This document shows positions 1 to 4,982 of a DNA stretch of 20,540 bases, piece by piece (position 1 is the first letter of the stretch; every line of letters starts with the position of its first letter). The stretch spans positions 1-20,540 of IMG/VR virus record IMGVR_UViG_3300025769_001088; one strand, 5' to 3'. The notes beneath the pieces were generated by a model. It made no database searches and was not told the DNA's origin. It saw nothing but the letters and a program-made list of their open reading frames with translations. This DNA is from a virus. A program made the position numbers and the translations under genes.

Positions 1-103
1 ATCCCCACACCGCACCCGACCGAATGAGGTTGGAGAAAAGGCGCAGGGTTTGGGCATCGTTGAGCCTACCCTCTTCGTACTTGATGATGTCTTCGATGTT
101 CAT
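1..103 (-). CDS. Small phage protein of unknown function, cut by window edge
   Basis: The first 34 residues are visible, starting MNIEDIIKYEEGRLND. This opening (M-x-I-x-DII-x-[FY]E-x-G-x-L, then a TLxLFxxLIxSGxxW stretch) recalls a short protein family often found among tailed-phage accessory genes and never assigned a function to my knowledge; that match is from memory. The start ATG (103-101) shares a base with the stop TAA of the gene upstream (TAATG junction), so translation is likely coupled. It is the last visible member of the leftward operon; the C-terminus lies beyond the left edge. Confidence 0.7.
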   Translation of the reverse strand, partial: MNIEDIIKYEEGRLNDAQTLRLFSNLIRSGAVWG

Positions 104-306
104 TACCAATTAATTGTTTCGTGGTGATTGATAGCGGTGAGCCGCAGTTCGTATTGAGGTTTTTGAGTTGCAAATCCACTCATATGTACAGCGTCAAACG
201 TGAAGTCGTAGAGGTCTTCGGCCAACATGGTGTCGTGTACCTCGATTACTACGAGTGCGTCGTCGGGGTATTCCGCCATTGCGTCAATCAATTCAGCTTT
301 AGTCAT
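103..306 (-). CDS. Hypothetical small acidic protein, 67 aa
   Basis: A 67-residue acidic protein with an early L-I-D-A-M-x-x-Y-P-D-D-A-x-V-V-I segment, a pattern (helix, PDD turn, beta strand) seen in many short phage proteins of unknown function. No catalytic motif, signal peptide or membrane span is visible. The start codon at 306 lies inside the end of the upstream gene (8-bp overlap, 299-306), and its stop overlaps the next start as TAATG, so it sits in a tightly coupled leftward operon with 299-508 and the partial gene at the edge. Function unknown. Confidence 0.75.
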   Translation of the reverse strand: MTKAELIDAMAEYPDDALVVIEVHDTMLAEDLYDFTFDAVHMSGFATQKPQYELRLTAINHHETINW

Positions 307-508
307 CTTCTTCGATTTGTGTGTAGTTAAAAATAAATTCTTCGAGTTCTTCGGCGAGGTTCTCCATGTCGGAGTGAAGCATCACCTCTTCGCTGACAAC
401 GAGTAGCTTGTACAGGGCGGAGTATGCACCTGTCTCGTTGAGCACGTCGCTGATACGATTGATTAGCTCTTGCTTTTGCTCGTCGTCAAAGTTGATTGTG
501 TTGTTCAT
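299..508 (-). CDS. Hypothetical acidic helical protein, 69 aa
   Basis: A 69-residue, strongly acidic, probably all-helical protein ending E-E-D-D. I do not recognise the family. It is the first gene of a three-gene leftward operon (with 103-306 and 1-103). The leader upstream (509-601) carries no other gene but does hold a perfect 6-bp inverted repeat at 563-577. No membrane segment or cysteine motif is visible. Confidence 0.7.
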   Translation of the reverse strand: MNNTINFDDEQKQELINRISDVLNETGAYSALYKLLVVSEEVMLHSDMENLAEELEEFIFNYTQIEEDD

Positions 509-562
509 GATGTATATTTCCGCCTTTATAGCTCAAATTAGAGGTTAATGATGGTTTTTGAC

Positions 563-577
563 ATCACAGATTGTGAT
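563..577. promoter_or_regulatory. Short perfect palindrome ATCACA-GAT-TGTGAT
   Basis: ATCACA and TGTGAT are exact inverted repeats with a 3-base spacer. The element lies in the 93-bp gap between the stop of the 190-aa gene (602) and the start of the gene at 508, so it could be an operator or a small hairpin of the same style as those further right. No promoter box could be recognised beside it. Confidence 0.35.
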
Positions 578-601
578 TCCATTTTACACTTTGAGGCGTT
601 T

Positions 602-1174
602 TCATTTGACACTTTGTGGTTTGGGGATACGGAAAGCGTGCATCACGTAGTCGTCCACGTCGATGAAGGCATGGTCGCTGTAGTACACAGCGTTGGTGAA
701 CTCGGTGAGTTGTTCGAGGCCGTGAACCGATGGGTCGTTGTCAATCACGTCGCTTGATACACGAGCCACCAAGGACATACACAAGGGGTAGTAGTCCCAT
801 GCTTGAGTAGTATCCTGTTGGTCCCACGTCATCCAACATGACTCGGTTGTGTCTTTGCGGTAGGCATTGTCAATCTCGATGATGCGGAAGACCTCGACAC
901 TACAATCGTCGCCGTTCTCGGCAACCCAATCGTCATGCTCCATGTCTGATGGGACGCAAGCGTGGTAGTCCTCGTAGTCACGAGTCATAGTCACCTCGGC
1001 ATCACCGCCTTCTTGGTGTTCGATGTTGACACACATCTCGTCCTCTCGGTAGTCGTCGAGGAATTGCTTGATGTGCTTCTCTGCGGCCTCCCTTGTAGGA
1101 AAGAAATCGCAATTTGTGTCGGAGTACCCTTCGAAGAGTCCTGCGACAGCGTGGATTACTGCATATTGTTTCAT
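602..1174 (-). CDS. Hypothetical acidic protein, 190 aa
   Basis: The longest gene of the left half apart from the Lys/Ala-rich protein. It is rich in Asp, Glu, His, Trp and Cys, with no recognisable fold motif. I place the start at the ATG 1174-1172 (MKQYAVIHAV) rather than the upstream GTG at 1261, because the upstream extension would be encoded by the long palindrome 1215-1257 and because TCAAACTTCAA sits 11 nt before this ATG exactly as in other leaders. An early A-A-E-K-H-I-K-Q-F-L-D-D helix follows a beta-like N-terminus. It stands alone as a transcription unit in the leftward block. Function unknown. Confidence 0.7.
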   Translation of the reverse strand: MKQYAVIHAVAGLFEGYSDTNCDFFPTREAAEKHIKQFLDDYREDEMCVNIEHQEGGDAEVTMTRDYEDYHACVPSDMEHDDWVAENGDDCSVEVFRIIEIDNAYRKDTTESCWMTWDQQDTTQAWDYYPLCMSLVARVSSDVIDNDPSVHGLEQLTEFTNAVYYSDHAFIDVDDYVMHAFRIPKPQSVK

Positions 1175-1185
1175 GTTGAATTGAA

Positions 1186-1196
1186 TTGAAGTTTGA
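1186..1196 (-). promoter_or_regulatory. Leader motif TCAAACTTCAA before gene 602-1174
   Basis: The 11-mer reads TCAAACTTCAA on the coding strand and ends 11 nt before the ATG at 1174. The same 11-mer stands 11-12 nt before the starts at 3377, 4499, 4738 and 4971. No Shine-Dalgarno sequence is present, so it may be an initiation enhancer or a protein-binding leader element. Confidence 0.55.
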
Positions 1197-1214
1197 ATTT
1201 GAGTTGAAGTGTTC

Positions 1215-1257
1215 GTGTATATCACCTTCTTCGTAAACTCAGAAGGTGTATATACAC
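1215..1257 (-). promoter_or_regulatory. Long palindromic leader element, copy 1
   Basis: The left arm (1215-1230) and right arm (1241-1257) pair over 16 bp with a single bulged base, closing a 10-nt loop. The outer part is GTGTATAT, the inner part CACCTTCT. It lies 40 nt before the start of 602-1174. The same kind of element, with different arms, occurs before the genes starting at 3377 and 4971, so it is probably a leader hairpin or a hairpin-dependent promoter. There is no U-tract, which argues against an intrinsic terminator. Confidence 0.6.
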
Positions 1258-1268
1258 TCACACATAAG

Positions 1269-1381
1269 TAGGCAGAGGAGGATTCGAACCTCGTTGGATA
1301 CGCAATATGCCAGCCACATGGCGTATCAATAACGACGCGATGAATGGCTTAACGCCGCCCGACCATCGGGATTCTCTGCCT
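1269..1381 (-). other. tRNA-like element 1 (113 nt, not a standard tRNA)
   Basis: The 5' end AGGCAGA pairs perfectly with TCTGCCT at the 3' end, followed by a discriminator-like A. Directly before the 3' acceptor strand is a T-arm with the diagnostic loop G-TTCGAAT-C (4 of 5 stem pairs). A short CCC/GGG arm with GATGGTC loop could be a D-arm. The middle is too long and contains an extra 7-bp hairpin (GATACGC/GCGTATC), and no normal anticodon arm can be drawn. It could be a degenerate tRNA, a tRNA with a small insertion, or a tRNA mimic. Confidence 0.4.
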
Positions 1382-1590
1382 ATATAGAAGGGAGGTCGAG
1401 GTTGGGTGGGGCCTGAACGTCTATTTGTCACCCGTTCAGTGGCATTGCTCCCCTTGCCCATCCTCTCCCCTGATTGTTAACTGCCCACAGGGTATCGGGT
1501 GGCATGGAATATATCTCGGCCTCATCCTCATCCACGCGCTTTTGGGTGAGGCCACTTTAGTAATATGCGTTTAACGTCCGCCGACTAATA

Positions 1591-1656
1591 GAAGGGAGGT
1601 TGGGATTCGAACACAACTGCCACTCGATCGAGTGTACGCACCGACTGCGCTCCCTT
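1591..1656 (-). other. tRNA-like element 2 (66 nt, degenerate)
   Basis: AAGGGAG at the 5' end pairs perfectly with CTCCCTT at the 3' end. The T-arm has the loop TTCGAAT with one stem mismatch, and GCGC-AGTCGGT-GCGT forms a plausible D-arm. The anticodon position is occupied by a 14-bp palindrome (CACTCGATCGAGTG) that cannot give a normal 7-nt loop, and positions 8-9 are missing. I read it as a shortened or decayed tRNA, not a functional one. Confidence 0.4.
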
Positions 1657-1816
1657 GAAAAGCGATGCTCGTCTTTCCGAGCCGTCAGTCATTGATAGCC
1701 ATAACGGGTCAACATGACTACCCTCCCAATCGCCCCGACTTAATCATCGTTGATGACTGGCTACCCCACCACACCTGACAAGGTAATGTTCCAAATAGAT
1801 TGAGAGGGGATGGGTC

Positions 1817-1847
1817 GAGGGGGGCGTGACGTTACACGCCACCCCTC
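1817..1847 (-). other. Strong hairpin after the leftward operon 1863-3377
   Basis: GAGGGG-GGCGTG pairs with CACGCC-a-CCCCTC (12 bp, one bulged A, loop ACGTTA). It starts 16 nt past the stop of the gene 1863-2084, the last gene of its operon, which fits a transcript end or RNA-stabilising hairpin. No U-run follows, so a standard intrinsic terminator is not supported. Confidence 0.5.
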
Positions 1848-1862
1848 TTGGTCAAACTTCAA

Positions 1863-2084
1863 TTAACCATTCTCTGCGTTCTCTTCGATGCACTCAACAA
1901 TCATGTCCGTTAGGTCTGACTCTACACGCGCTATGATGTCGTTGATTTGGAAGTAGTTCAACCCGTGCTTTCTGCACACATTAACGAGGTTAACGTAACC
2001 GCTTTGATTGGATGCGGTTCTCTCGTTGAGGGCGATGCTCACGTCGAGCAACACCTCGGTGTCGATGTTCAGTGGTAGTTTCAT
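1863..2084 (-). CDS. Hypothetical protein, 73 aa
   Basis: A 73-residue soluble protein with alternating helices; the middle (YVNLVNVCRKHGLNYFQIND) could be a small helix-turn-helix-like unit, but this is not strong enough for a functional call. It is the last gene of the seven-gene leftward operon 1863-3377, joined to its neighbour by an ATGA overlap (2081-2084). A 12-bp hairpin lies just downstream. Unknown family. Confidence 0.7.
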   Translation of the reverse strand: MKLPLNIDTEVLLDVSIALNERTASNQSGYVNLVNVCRKHGLNYFQINDIIARVESDLTDMIVECIEENAENG

Positions 2085-2341
2085 GAGTATTTGTCTTCGA
2101 TTCGTTGCATAGTTTCTTCACAGCATGACACCCATGCTTTCATGTTGATGAAAGACATCTTGCCTGCTTCTCGGTCTGCCTTGTCGGCGGCGAGGATTTC
2201 ATCTTTGTGTGAGATGTAGTGGTCGAGGCCACGTTGAAGGCAGTCGAGGACTACCATTTGCACGAGTGGGCCGTGGTTGTTGTACCCCGTCATGAGATGG
2301 CTCATGAACTCGTCGTTCGTCATTTTCTTTACGTTCTTCAT
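2081..2341 (-). CDS. Hypothetical protein, 86 aa
   Basis: An 86-residue, mostly helical protein starting MKNVKKMTNDEFMSHLMTGY, with two adjacent cysteines (S-C-C-E-E) near the C-terminus. No known domain is recognised. Both ends overlap their neighbours by ATGA, so its expression depends on the operon. A 7-bp perfect hairpin with a 4-nt loop (2290-2307) lies within its 5' coding part. Confidence 0.7.
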   Translation of the reverse strand: MKNVKKMTNDEFMSHLMTGYNNHGPLVQMVVLDCLQRGLDHYISHKDEILAADKADREAGKMSFINMKAWVSCCEETMQRIEDKYS

Positions 2342-2508
2342 GCCATGTATGCGATTTGTGATGTGTTGTATCCGAGTTGTTCGAGGGCTTCCTCCAAGTC
2401 CTCTACTTCATCGAGGTTGTCGATAGTCACGATGTCAACCTCCCGTGTGTTGAAGTCGAACACGGCTACTTGGTTGTCCATTAGTGTGATTGATGTTGTT
2501 TCTTTCAT
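2338..2508 (-). CDS. Hypothetical small acidic protein, 56 aa
   Basis: A 56-residue acidic protein: a beta-hairpin-like N-terminus (ITLMDNQVAVFDFNTREVDI), then an acidic helix (DEVEDLEEALEQLGY), ending NTSQIAYMA. The C-terminal pattern LEExGYNxSxxxxM is one I associate with short phage proteins of unknown role. I choose the ATG at 2508 because it gives an ATGA overlap with the upstream gene; the open frame extends further upstream to 2619 but reads through another gene. Confidence 0.7.
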   Translation of the reverse strand: MKETTSITLMDNQVAVFDFNTREVDIVTIDNLDEVEDLEEALEQLGYNTSQIAYMA

Positions 2509-2708
2509 TGCTTTTCGTTTTGTTGTTCGTCGTAGTATTCTGCCCACCAAGTAATCTCTTCGTCGTGGATGCGGAAGTAGTGGGTATCGAGCAGGTCGTG
2601 GTTCCACACCAAAATCCACACACCGACGTCTTCGGCTGATTGCTGAACGATGGAGGAGTCATGCGCCGCAAGGGCTAACCCTGCAACGGCTTTCTCGTAG
2701 ATGTTCAT
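2505..2708 (-). CDS. Hypothetical Trp-rich protein, 67 aa
   Basis: A 67-residue protein with a helical, alanine-rich start (MNIYEKAVAGLALAAHDSSI) and an aromatic acidic second half containing four tryptophans (WILVW...WW). No membrane span is convincing. It is coupled by ATGA overlaps to both neighbours (2505-2508 and 2705-2708). Family unknown. Confidence 0.7.
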   Translation of the reverse strand: MNIYEKAVAGLALAAHDSSIVQQSAEDVGVWILVWNHDLLDTHYFRIHDEEITWWAEYYDEQQNEKQ

Positions 2709-2851
2709 TGCTTGCTCTTTGAAAGGTTAAACGTAGATGGCTTGTCGTTCTTTGACAACTGCTCCGCAAGGGACTTGTTGTGCTTGACAAGCTCCGCCTC
2801 TTGCATACGGGAGAGTTCGATGATGATGTTGAAGATGTCTTTGCTGTTCAT
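2705..2851 (-). CDS. Hypothetical small helical protein, 48 aa
   Basis: A 48-residue charged helical protein (MNSKDIFNIIIELSRMQEAE then a Lys-rich tail ending SKSKQ). It fills what would otherwise be a 140-bp gap and joins both neighbours by ATGA overlaps (2705-2708 with the downstream start, 2848-2851 with the upstream stop), the main reason to believe it is real. The heptad-like spacing of the hydrophobic residues could allow coiled-coil pairing. Function unknown. Confidence 0.65.
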   Translation of the reverse strand: MNSKDIFNIIIELSRMQEAELVKHNKSLAEQLSKNDKPSTFNLSKSKQ

Positions 2852-3129
2852 AGGTCAATGATTACGCCCTTCTCTTCGAGGGCATTGATGATGTATTCGG
2901 GTAGTTCGTAGCATCCGTCGTACCCTGTGAGCACGACAGCTTCGTTGCCTTCTCCGTCAGAGGAGTCCTCTGTTTCGAGCGCACCTTCCACATAGATGCG
3001 GTTGCCACCCGTGGCTTCATCCCAAATTTCGTACCCTCCACCATAACCGATGTCAGGGTCTAACCAAATCTTGGCGCACACAACACTGCCTCTTGGCGTT
3101 TGTGTCTTGAATTCGTGTTCGAATCTCAT
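2848..3129 (-). CDS. Hypothetical beta-rich protein, 93 aa
   Basis: A 93-residue acidic protein, probably mostly beta strand: it opens RFEHEFKTQTPRGSVVCAKI, then G-Y-G-G-G-Y-E-I-W-D-E-A-T-G-G, and ends with G-Y-D-G-C-Y-E-L-P-E-Y-I-I-N-A-L before a short helix. The E-I-x-D-x-x-T-G-G and YDGxYxLPxYI pieces recur in small phage proteins that I cannot assign a role. ATGA overlaps join it to both neighbours. A 6-bp hairpin with a 3-nt loop sits inside it at 2958-2972. Confidence 0.7.
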   Translation of the reverse strand: MRFEHEFKTQTPRGSVVCAKIWLDPDIGYGGGYEIWDEATGGNRIYVEGALETEDSSDGEGNEAVVLTGYDGCYELPEYIINALEEKGVIIDL

Positions 3130-3377
3130 CCCTTTGGGTTTTTGAGCCGTCCGCCCACCGCGTCATTTGCGTAGTCGTAGAGCAGGTTGATGATGTCCTG
3201 AACTTGGTCTGCACTGATGTTAGGAGTATTTGCTACGAGAGAGGCAAATCCCTTCACGTCGTCAGGCACAAGCCGAGCGGCTTGGTTGAGCACGGAGAGG
3301 TTTCGACCGAAGTGGAAGTCGTTGAGGTAGAGCACCGCCGCACCGACGGGGCGTTGGAAAAAATTGTCTTTTACCAT
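3126..3377 (-). CDS. Hypothetical protein, 83 aa; first gene of operon
   Basis: An 83-residue protein with a basic N-terminus (MVKDNFFQRPVGAAVLYLND) and a helical remainder ending GGRLKNPKG. I place the start at 3377 and not at the in-frame GTG 3464, because the longer form would be encoded by the long palindrome 3416-3458, and because TCAAACTTCAA lies 12 nt before this ATG as in parallel leaders. It is the promoter-proximal gene of an operon of seven leftward genes (3377 to 1863). Function unknown. Confidence 0.7.
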   Translation of the reverse strand: MVKDNFFQRPVGAAVLYLNDFHFGRNLSVLNQAARLVPDDVKGFASLVANTPNISADQVQDIINLLYDYANDAVGGRLKNPKG

Positions 3378-3389
3378 TGTGGTAGAGGT

Positions 3390-3400
3390 TTGAAGTTTGA
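3390..3400 (-). promoter_or_regulatory. Leader motif TCAAACTTCAA before gene 3126-3377
   Basis: An exact 11-mer match ending 12 nt before the ATG. Here it is preceded by ATG, so the leader reads ATGTCAAACTTCAA, the same 14 bases that begin the gene 3468-3656; this may be a duplicated gene start turned leader, or a short upstream reading frame. Confidence 0.55.
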
Positions 3401-3415
3401 CATTTGAGAGGTGTT

Positions 3416-3458
3416 GTATATATACTCTCTTCACTACGTTCAGAGAGAGTATATATAC
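3416..3458 (-). promoter_or_regulatory. Long palindromic leader element, copy 2
   Basis: Arms GTATATATACTCTCT (3416-3430) and AGAGAGTATATATAC (3444-3458) pair perfectly over 15 bp around a 13-nt loop. The core of 43 bp is identical to 5018-5060. Outside the core, GTGTT and AACAC continue the stem with a bulge, whereas the other copy has GTCC/GGAC there. It lies between the stop of 3468-3656 and, 38 nt further, the start of 3126-3377. A hairpin promoter, processing site or regulatory leader is possible; no U-run follows. Confidence 0.7.
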
Positions 3459-3467
3459 TAACACTCT

Positions 3468-3656
3468 CTATTCGGGGAAGTCGGCAGTTCCGATGCCGAA
3501 ATCACGCAAGTCCATGTAGATGTCCTCGTTGTACGCGTCACCCACAAGGGAGACCGCTTCGCTGTCTTCGACGGCAGAAAAGTACAGGTAAGATTCGATG
3601 AGTTCGTCCAAGGACAGGCCGCGGAACGGGTTGAAGTGTTTATTGAAGTTTGACAT
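3468..3656 (-). CDS. Hypothetical acidic protein, 62 aa
   Basis: A 62-residue acidic protein starting MSNFNKHFNPFRGLSLDELI and ending GIGTADFPE; unknown family. It is the last gene of the operon that begins at 4499, 6 bp after the stop of the small membrane protein 3663-3776. The first codons (ATG TCA AAC TTC AA) contain the same 11-mer that serves as a leader motif elsewhere, so this gene start may be the ancestor or a relative of that motif. A 6-bp hairpin with a 7-nt loop is at 3481-3499. Confidence 0.7.
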   Translation of the reverse strand: MSNFNKHFNPFRGLSLDELIESYLYFSAVEDSEAVSLVGDAYNEDIYMDLRDFGIGTADFPE

Positions 3657-3662
3657 TGTAAT

Positions 3663-3776
3663 TCACTGATTTTCAGCGTTGAACATTTCGATAATCATGC
3701 TGATGAGCATGAACATTCCCGTGCCGAGCACGGACACCGCCAAGCCTACGTTGGCGTACAAAAGGGCTTGAATCAT
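3663..3776 (-). CDS. Small single-span membrane protein, 37 aa
   Basis: A 37-residue protein that is mostly one hydrophobic segment: MIQALLYANVGLAVSVLGTG and MFMLISMIIEMF, followed by a short polar end NAENQ. One transmembrane helix is likely, with the C-terminus charged. The ATG at 3776 overlaps the upstream stop as ATGA; an upstream in-frame extension to 3914 overlaps another gene and is not used. Two hairpins of 6-7 bp (3695-3712 and 3719-3733) fall inside the coding sequence. Function unknown; small phage membrane proteins may act in host takeover or lysis, but nothing here shows which. Confidence 0.65.
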   Translation of the reverse strand: MIQALLYANVGLAVSVLGTGMFMLISMIIEMFNAENQ

Positions 3777-3961
3777 TTGATGAATTTGTTGAATGAAAAT
3801 TCTTTGTCTTCGGCAAGTTCGACCTTCCAAAGGTTGTAGCCGTAAGGCACCATGTGCGTGGCTCGATCGAGTGCGCTCGTGAGGTCGTGGGCCGCGAAGT
3901 CGCGCGACATCCAATCGTCTCGGTCTCTACCATAGTAGAAGTATGCTCGGTAAAGGTTCAT
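3773..3961 (-). CDS. Hypothetical protein, 62 aa
   Basis: A 62-residue protein rich in Tyr, Arg and Asp (MNLYRAYFYYGRDRDDWMSR), then a helix (AAHDLTSALDRATHMVPYGY) and a strand (NLWKVELAED). The layout (strand, helix, strand with a late LWKVEL) suggests a small alpha/beta protein. ATGA overlaps at both ends (3773-3776 and 3958-3961) tie it to its operon. Unknown function. Confidence 0.7.
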   Translation of the reverse strand: MNLYRAYFYYGRDRDDWMSRDFAAHDLTSALDRATHMVPYGYNLWKVELAEDKEFSFNKFIK

Positions 3962-4314
3962 ACCTCGATGGATTTTGCGTTAGCAAAGTCGTAGATGGCC
4001 TTCTCGCCGCGCGCTTCTGCGAGTTCGAGGGCAACCGACTTTGACTTGATGATGTCGGAGACCTCAAGGTAGACGATTCCATCGTCAACCCATCCGCCAA
4101 TCACTTGTGATTCGTCGGGTAAGTATGACGCAAGCCGAGCCATTTGAGCGGAGAACACATTGAACGAAAGAATTTCGTTTGCCATCGTGAAGACCTTGCC
4201 GCCCTTCACACCACCAACGGCGTAGCCGTCGCCTACATAGGTAAGGTATCCGTCTGGGCGGACGCTGAAGCCCTCACCGCTTTGGATGAGGAAGTAAAGA
4301 GATTCGATTTTCAT
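3958..4314 (-). CDS. Hypothetical alpha/beta protein, 118 aa
   Basis: A 118-residue protein. The N-terminal half is beta-rich (YFLIQSGEGFSVRPDGYLTY), and the C-terminal part shows G-G-W-V-D-D-G-I-V-Y-L-E-V-S-D-I-I followed by a helix (ALELAEARGEKAIYDFANAK) ending SIEV. The VYLEVSxxIxxxxxALELAxxRGExAIYDxxxxxxIEV pattern is one I know from tailed-phage accessory proteins of unknown role. The start at 4314 gives an ATGA overlap with the upstream gene. Several mini-hairpins (4072-4086, 4099-4112, 4163-4179) lie within it. Confidence 0.7.
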   Translation of the reverse strand: MKIESLYFLIQSGEGFSVRPDGYLTYVGDGYAVGGVKGGKVFTMANEILSFNVFSAQMARLASYLPDESQVIGGWVDDGIVYLEVSDIIKSKSVALELAEARGEKAIYDFANAKSIEV

Positions 4315-4499
4315 TGCTTGAGAGTTTTGGTAAGTGCATCGAAGATGCAATCTTGAAGTTCAAAAGTTTCGGCTGTGTATGTGAGGCCACCGAATTCATC
4401 GCGCACCTCAAGGACACATTCGCCCAAGAGATGCGGGGCATTGTCGAGCAGTTGCTCGGTGACGAGGATAGCCACGTCACGGATGTCGTCTTTTGTCAT
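4311..4499 (-). CDS. Hypothetical protein, 62 aa; first gene of operon
   Basis: A 62-residue acidic helical protein starting MTKDDIRDVAILVTEQLLDN and ending LTKTLKQ. It heads a five-gene leftward operon (4499 to 3468) joined mainly by ATGA overlaps. Its leader is copy A of an 84-bp repeat carrying a 7-bp hairpin, a second 4-bp hairpin and TCAAACTTCAA 12 nt before the ATG. A 6-bp C-GAA-G triloop hairpin is inside the gene at 4335-4349. Function unknown. Confidence 0.7.
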   Translation of the reverse strand: MTKDDIRDVAILVTEQLLDNAPHLLGECVLEVRDEFGGLTYTAETFELQDCIFDALTKTLKQ

Positions 4500-4580
4500 C
4501 GTAGATGAGGTTTGAAGTTTGATACAGACACCACTTTCGTGGTGTTTCGCCTACTCAAGGCTCGTCAGTGTACCTTGAAT
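4497..4580 (-). repeat. 84-bp leader repeat, copy A
   Basis: It matches 4736-4819 at 77 of 84 positions. It contains the start codon of the gene 4311-4499, TCAAACTTCAA (4512-4522), hairpin 1 ACACCAC-TTTC-GTGGTGT (4528-4545), hairpin 2 GCCT-ACTCA-AGGC (4549-4561) and the last codons plus stop of the upstream gene 4565-4738. Compared with copy B, hairpin 2 carries a C-G pair where B has G-C, and hairpin 1 differs only in its loop. It is probably a structured leader controlling the gene at its left. Confidence 0.8.
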
Positions 4581-4738
4581 GCCTGTTGAAACAAATTGCC
4601 CATCACTGAGCAATCAGCCTCCGTGAGAGGCCCGTAGTGTTCGAGTTGGCGGTCGTAGAAAAACTGCACCTTGTCCCAGTTACCTTTGGTAATGTGGTGC
4701 ACAATCTTGGGCAGGTAGCCGTTTGGGTATTTTTTCAT
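4565..4738 (-). CDS. Hypothetical small basic protein, 57 aa
   Basis: A 57-residue protein starting MKKYPNGYLPKIVHHITKGN and ending FQQAFKVH; basic and aromatic, soluble, family unknown. It is supported by coherent composition, by a leader (copy B of the 84-bp repeat) in the same arrangement as copy A before the next gene, and by the TCAAACTTCAA motif 12 nt before its ATG. Its last codons lie inside repeat copy A; the equivalent bases in copy B (GTACACTGA) are a non-coding relic, so the duplication included a gene end. Confidence 0.65.
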   Translation of the reverse strand: MKKYPNGYLPKIVHHITKGNWDKVQFFYDRQLEHYGPLTEADCSVMGNLFQQAFKVH

Positions 4739-4819
4739 CGTAGATGAAGTTTGAAGTTTGATACAGACACCACTAAAGTGGTGTTTCGGCTACTTAAGCC
4801 TCGTCAGTGTACCTTGAAT
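4736..4819 (-). repeat. 84-bp leader repeat, copy B
   Basis: The second copy lies between genes 4565-4738 and 4825-4971. Hairpin 1 is ACACCAC-TAAA-GTGGTGT (4767-4784), hairpin 2 GGCT-ACTTA-AGCC (4788-4800), and TCAAACTTCAA is at 4751-4761. Stems are retained while the loop of hairpin 1 and one stem pair of hairpin 2 have changed, the latter on both sides. This is what selection for pairing would give. Confidence 0.8.
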
Positions 4820-4836
4820 TGATATTACATATCAAT
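4818..4836 (-). other. 8-bp triloop hairpin at the end of gene 4825-4971
   Basis: ATTGATAT (4818-4825) and ATATCAAT (4829-4836) pair perfectly around TAC. The stop codon of the gene (4827-4825) is inside the structure. It abuts repeat copy B and may mark the transcript end or be part of the general mini-hairpin pattern. Confidence 0.55.
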
Positions 4837-4971
4837 CAAATCCTCAAGGGTCATCTGCTCAAGGCAGGTGAGTTCGTCCCACTCAGCGCAAGCACGCACT
4901 GCGTCGAAGGAGAGGTGGCTGTCGAGGATGTCAGCAATCAGCTGACGGCGGATGTCTGCAAAGGTCTGCAT
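4825..4971 (-). CDS. Hypothetical acidic helical protein, 48 aa
   Basis: A 48-residue acidic, helical protein starting MQTFADIRRQLIADILDSHL and ending LEDLIDM; family unknown. I choose ATG 4971 over the upstream TTG at 5007 because TCAAACTTCAA (4983-4993) would otherwise be coding, and it sits 11 nt before this ATG as in parallel leaders. The long palindrome copy 3 lies 46 nt upstream. A 6-bp hairpin (4930-4946) is inside the gene. Confidence 0.65.
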   Translation of the reverse strand: MQTFADIRRQLIADILDSHLSFDAVRACAEWDELTCLEQMTLEDLIDM

Positions 4972-4982
4972 AGGTTGATGAA

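Larger units (their letters stand above)
1175..1862. other. Gene-free region, 688 bp, with tRNA-like and hairpin elements
   Basis: No credible reading frame is present. From left to right it holds the leader motif and palindrome of the gene 602-1174, a tRNA-like element (1269-1381), a 6-bp inverted repeat near 1432, an imperfect 10-bp inverted repeat GGCCTCA...TGAGGCC around 1518-1553, a second tRNA-like element (1591-1656), a small GCTCG/CGAGC hairpin near 1666, and a 12-bp hairpin (1817-1847). On the leftward strand CTCCCTTCTAT follows tRNA-like element 2 and also precedes element 1. The region may encode structured RNAs or be a decayed tRNA cluster. Confidence 0.5.

Noticed and set aside
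1258-1461. A 67-codon leftward open frame
   Set aside because: It covers tRNA-like element 1 and has no plausible protein composition or coupling with neighbours.
1591-1656. A functional tRNA gene
   Set aside because: Positions 8-9 and a 7-nt anticodon loop are missing, so it is kept only as a tRNA-like element.
1817-1847. An intrinsic terminator
   Set aside because: The stem is strong but no U-run follows on the leftward strand, so it is listed as a hairpin only.
3126-3464. Longer start (GTG 3464) for the 83-aa gene, and likewise GTG 1261 for the 190-aa gene
   Set aside because: Both extensions would translate the long palindromes, and the leader motif fixes the shorter starts at 3377 and 1174.
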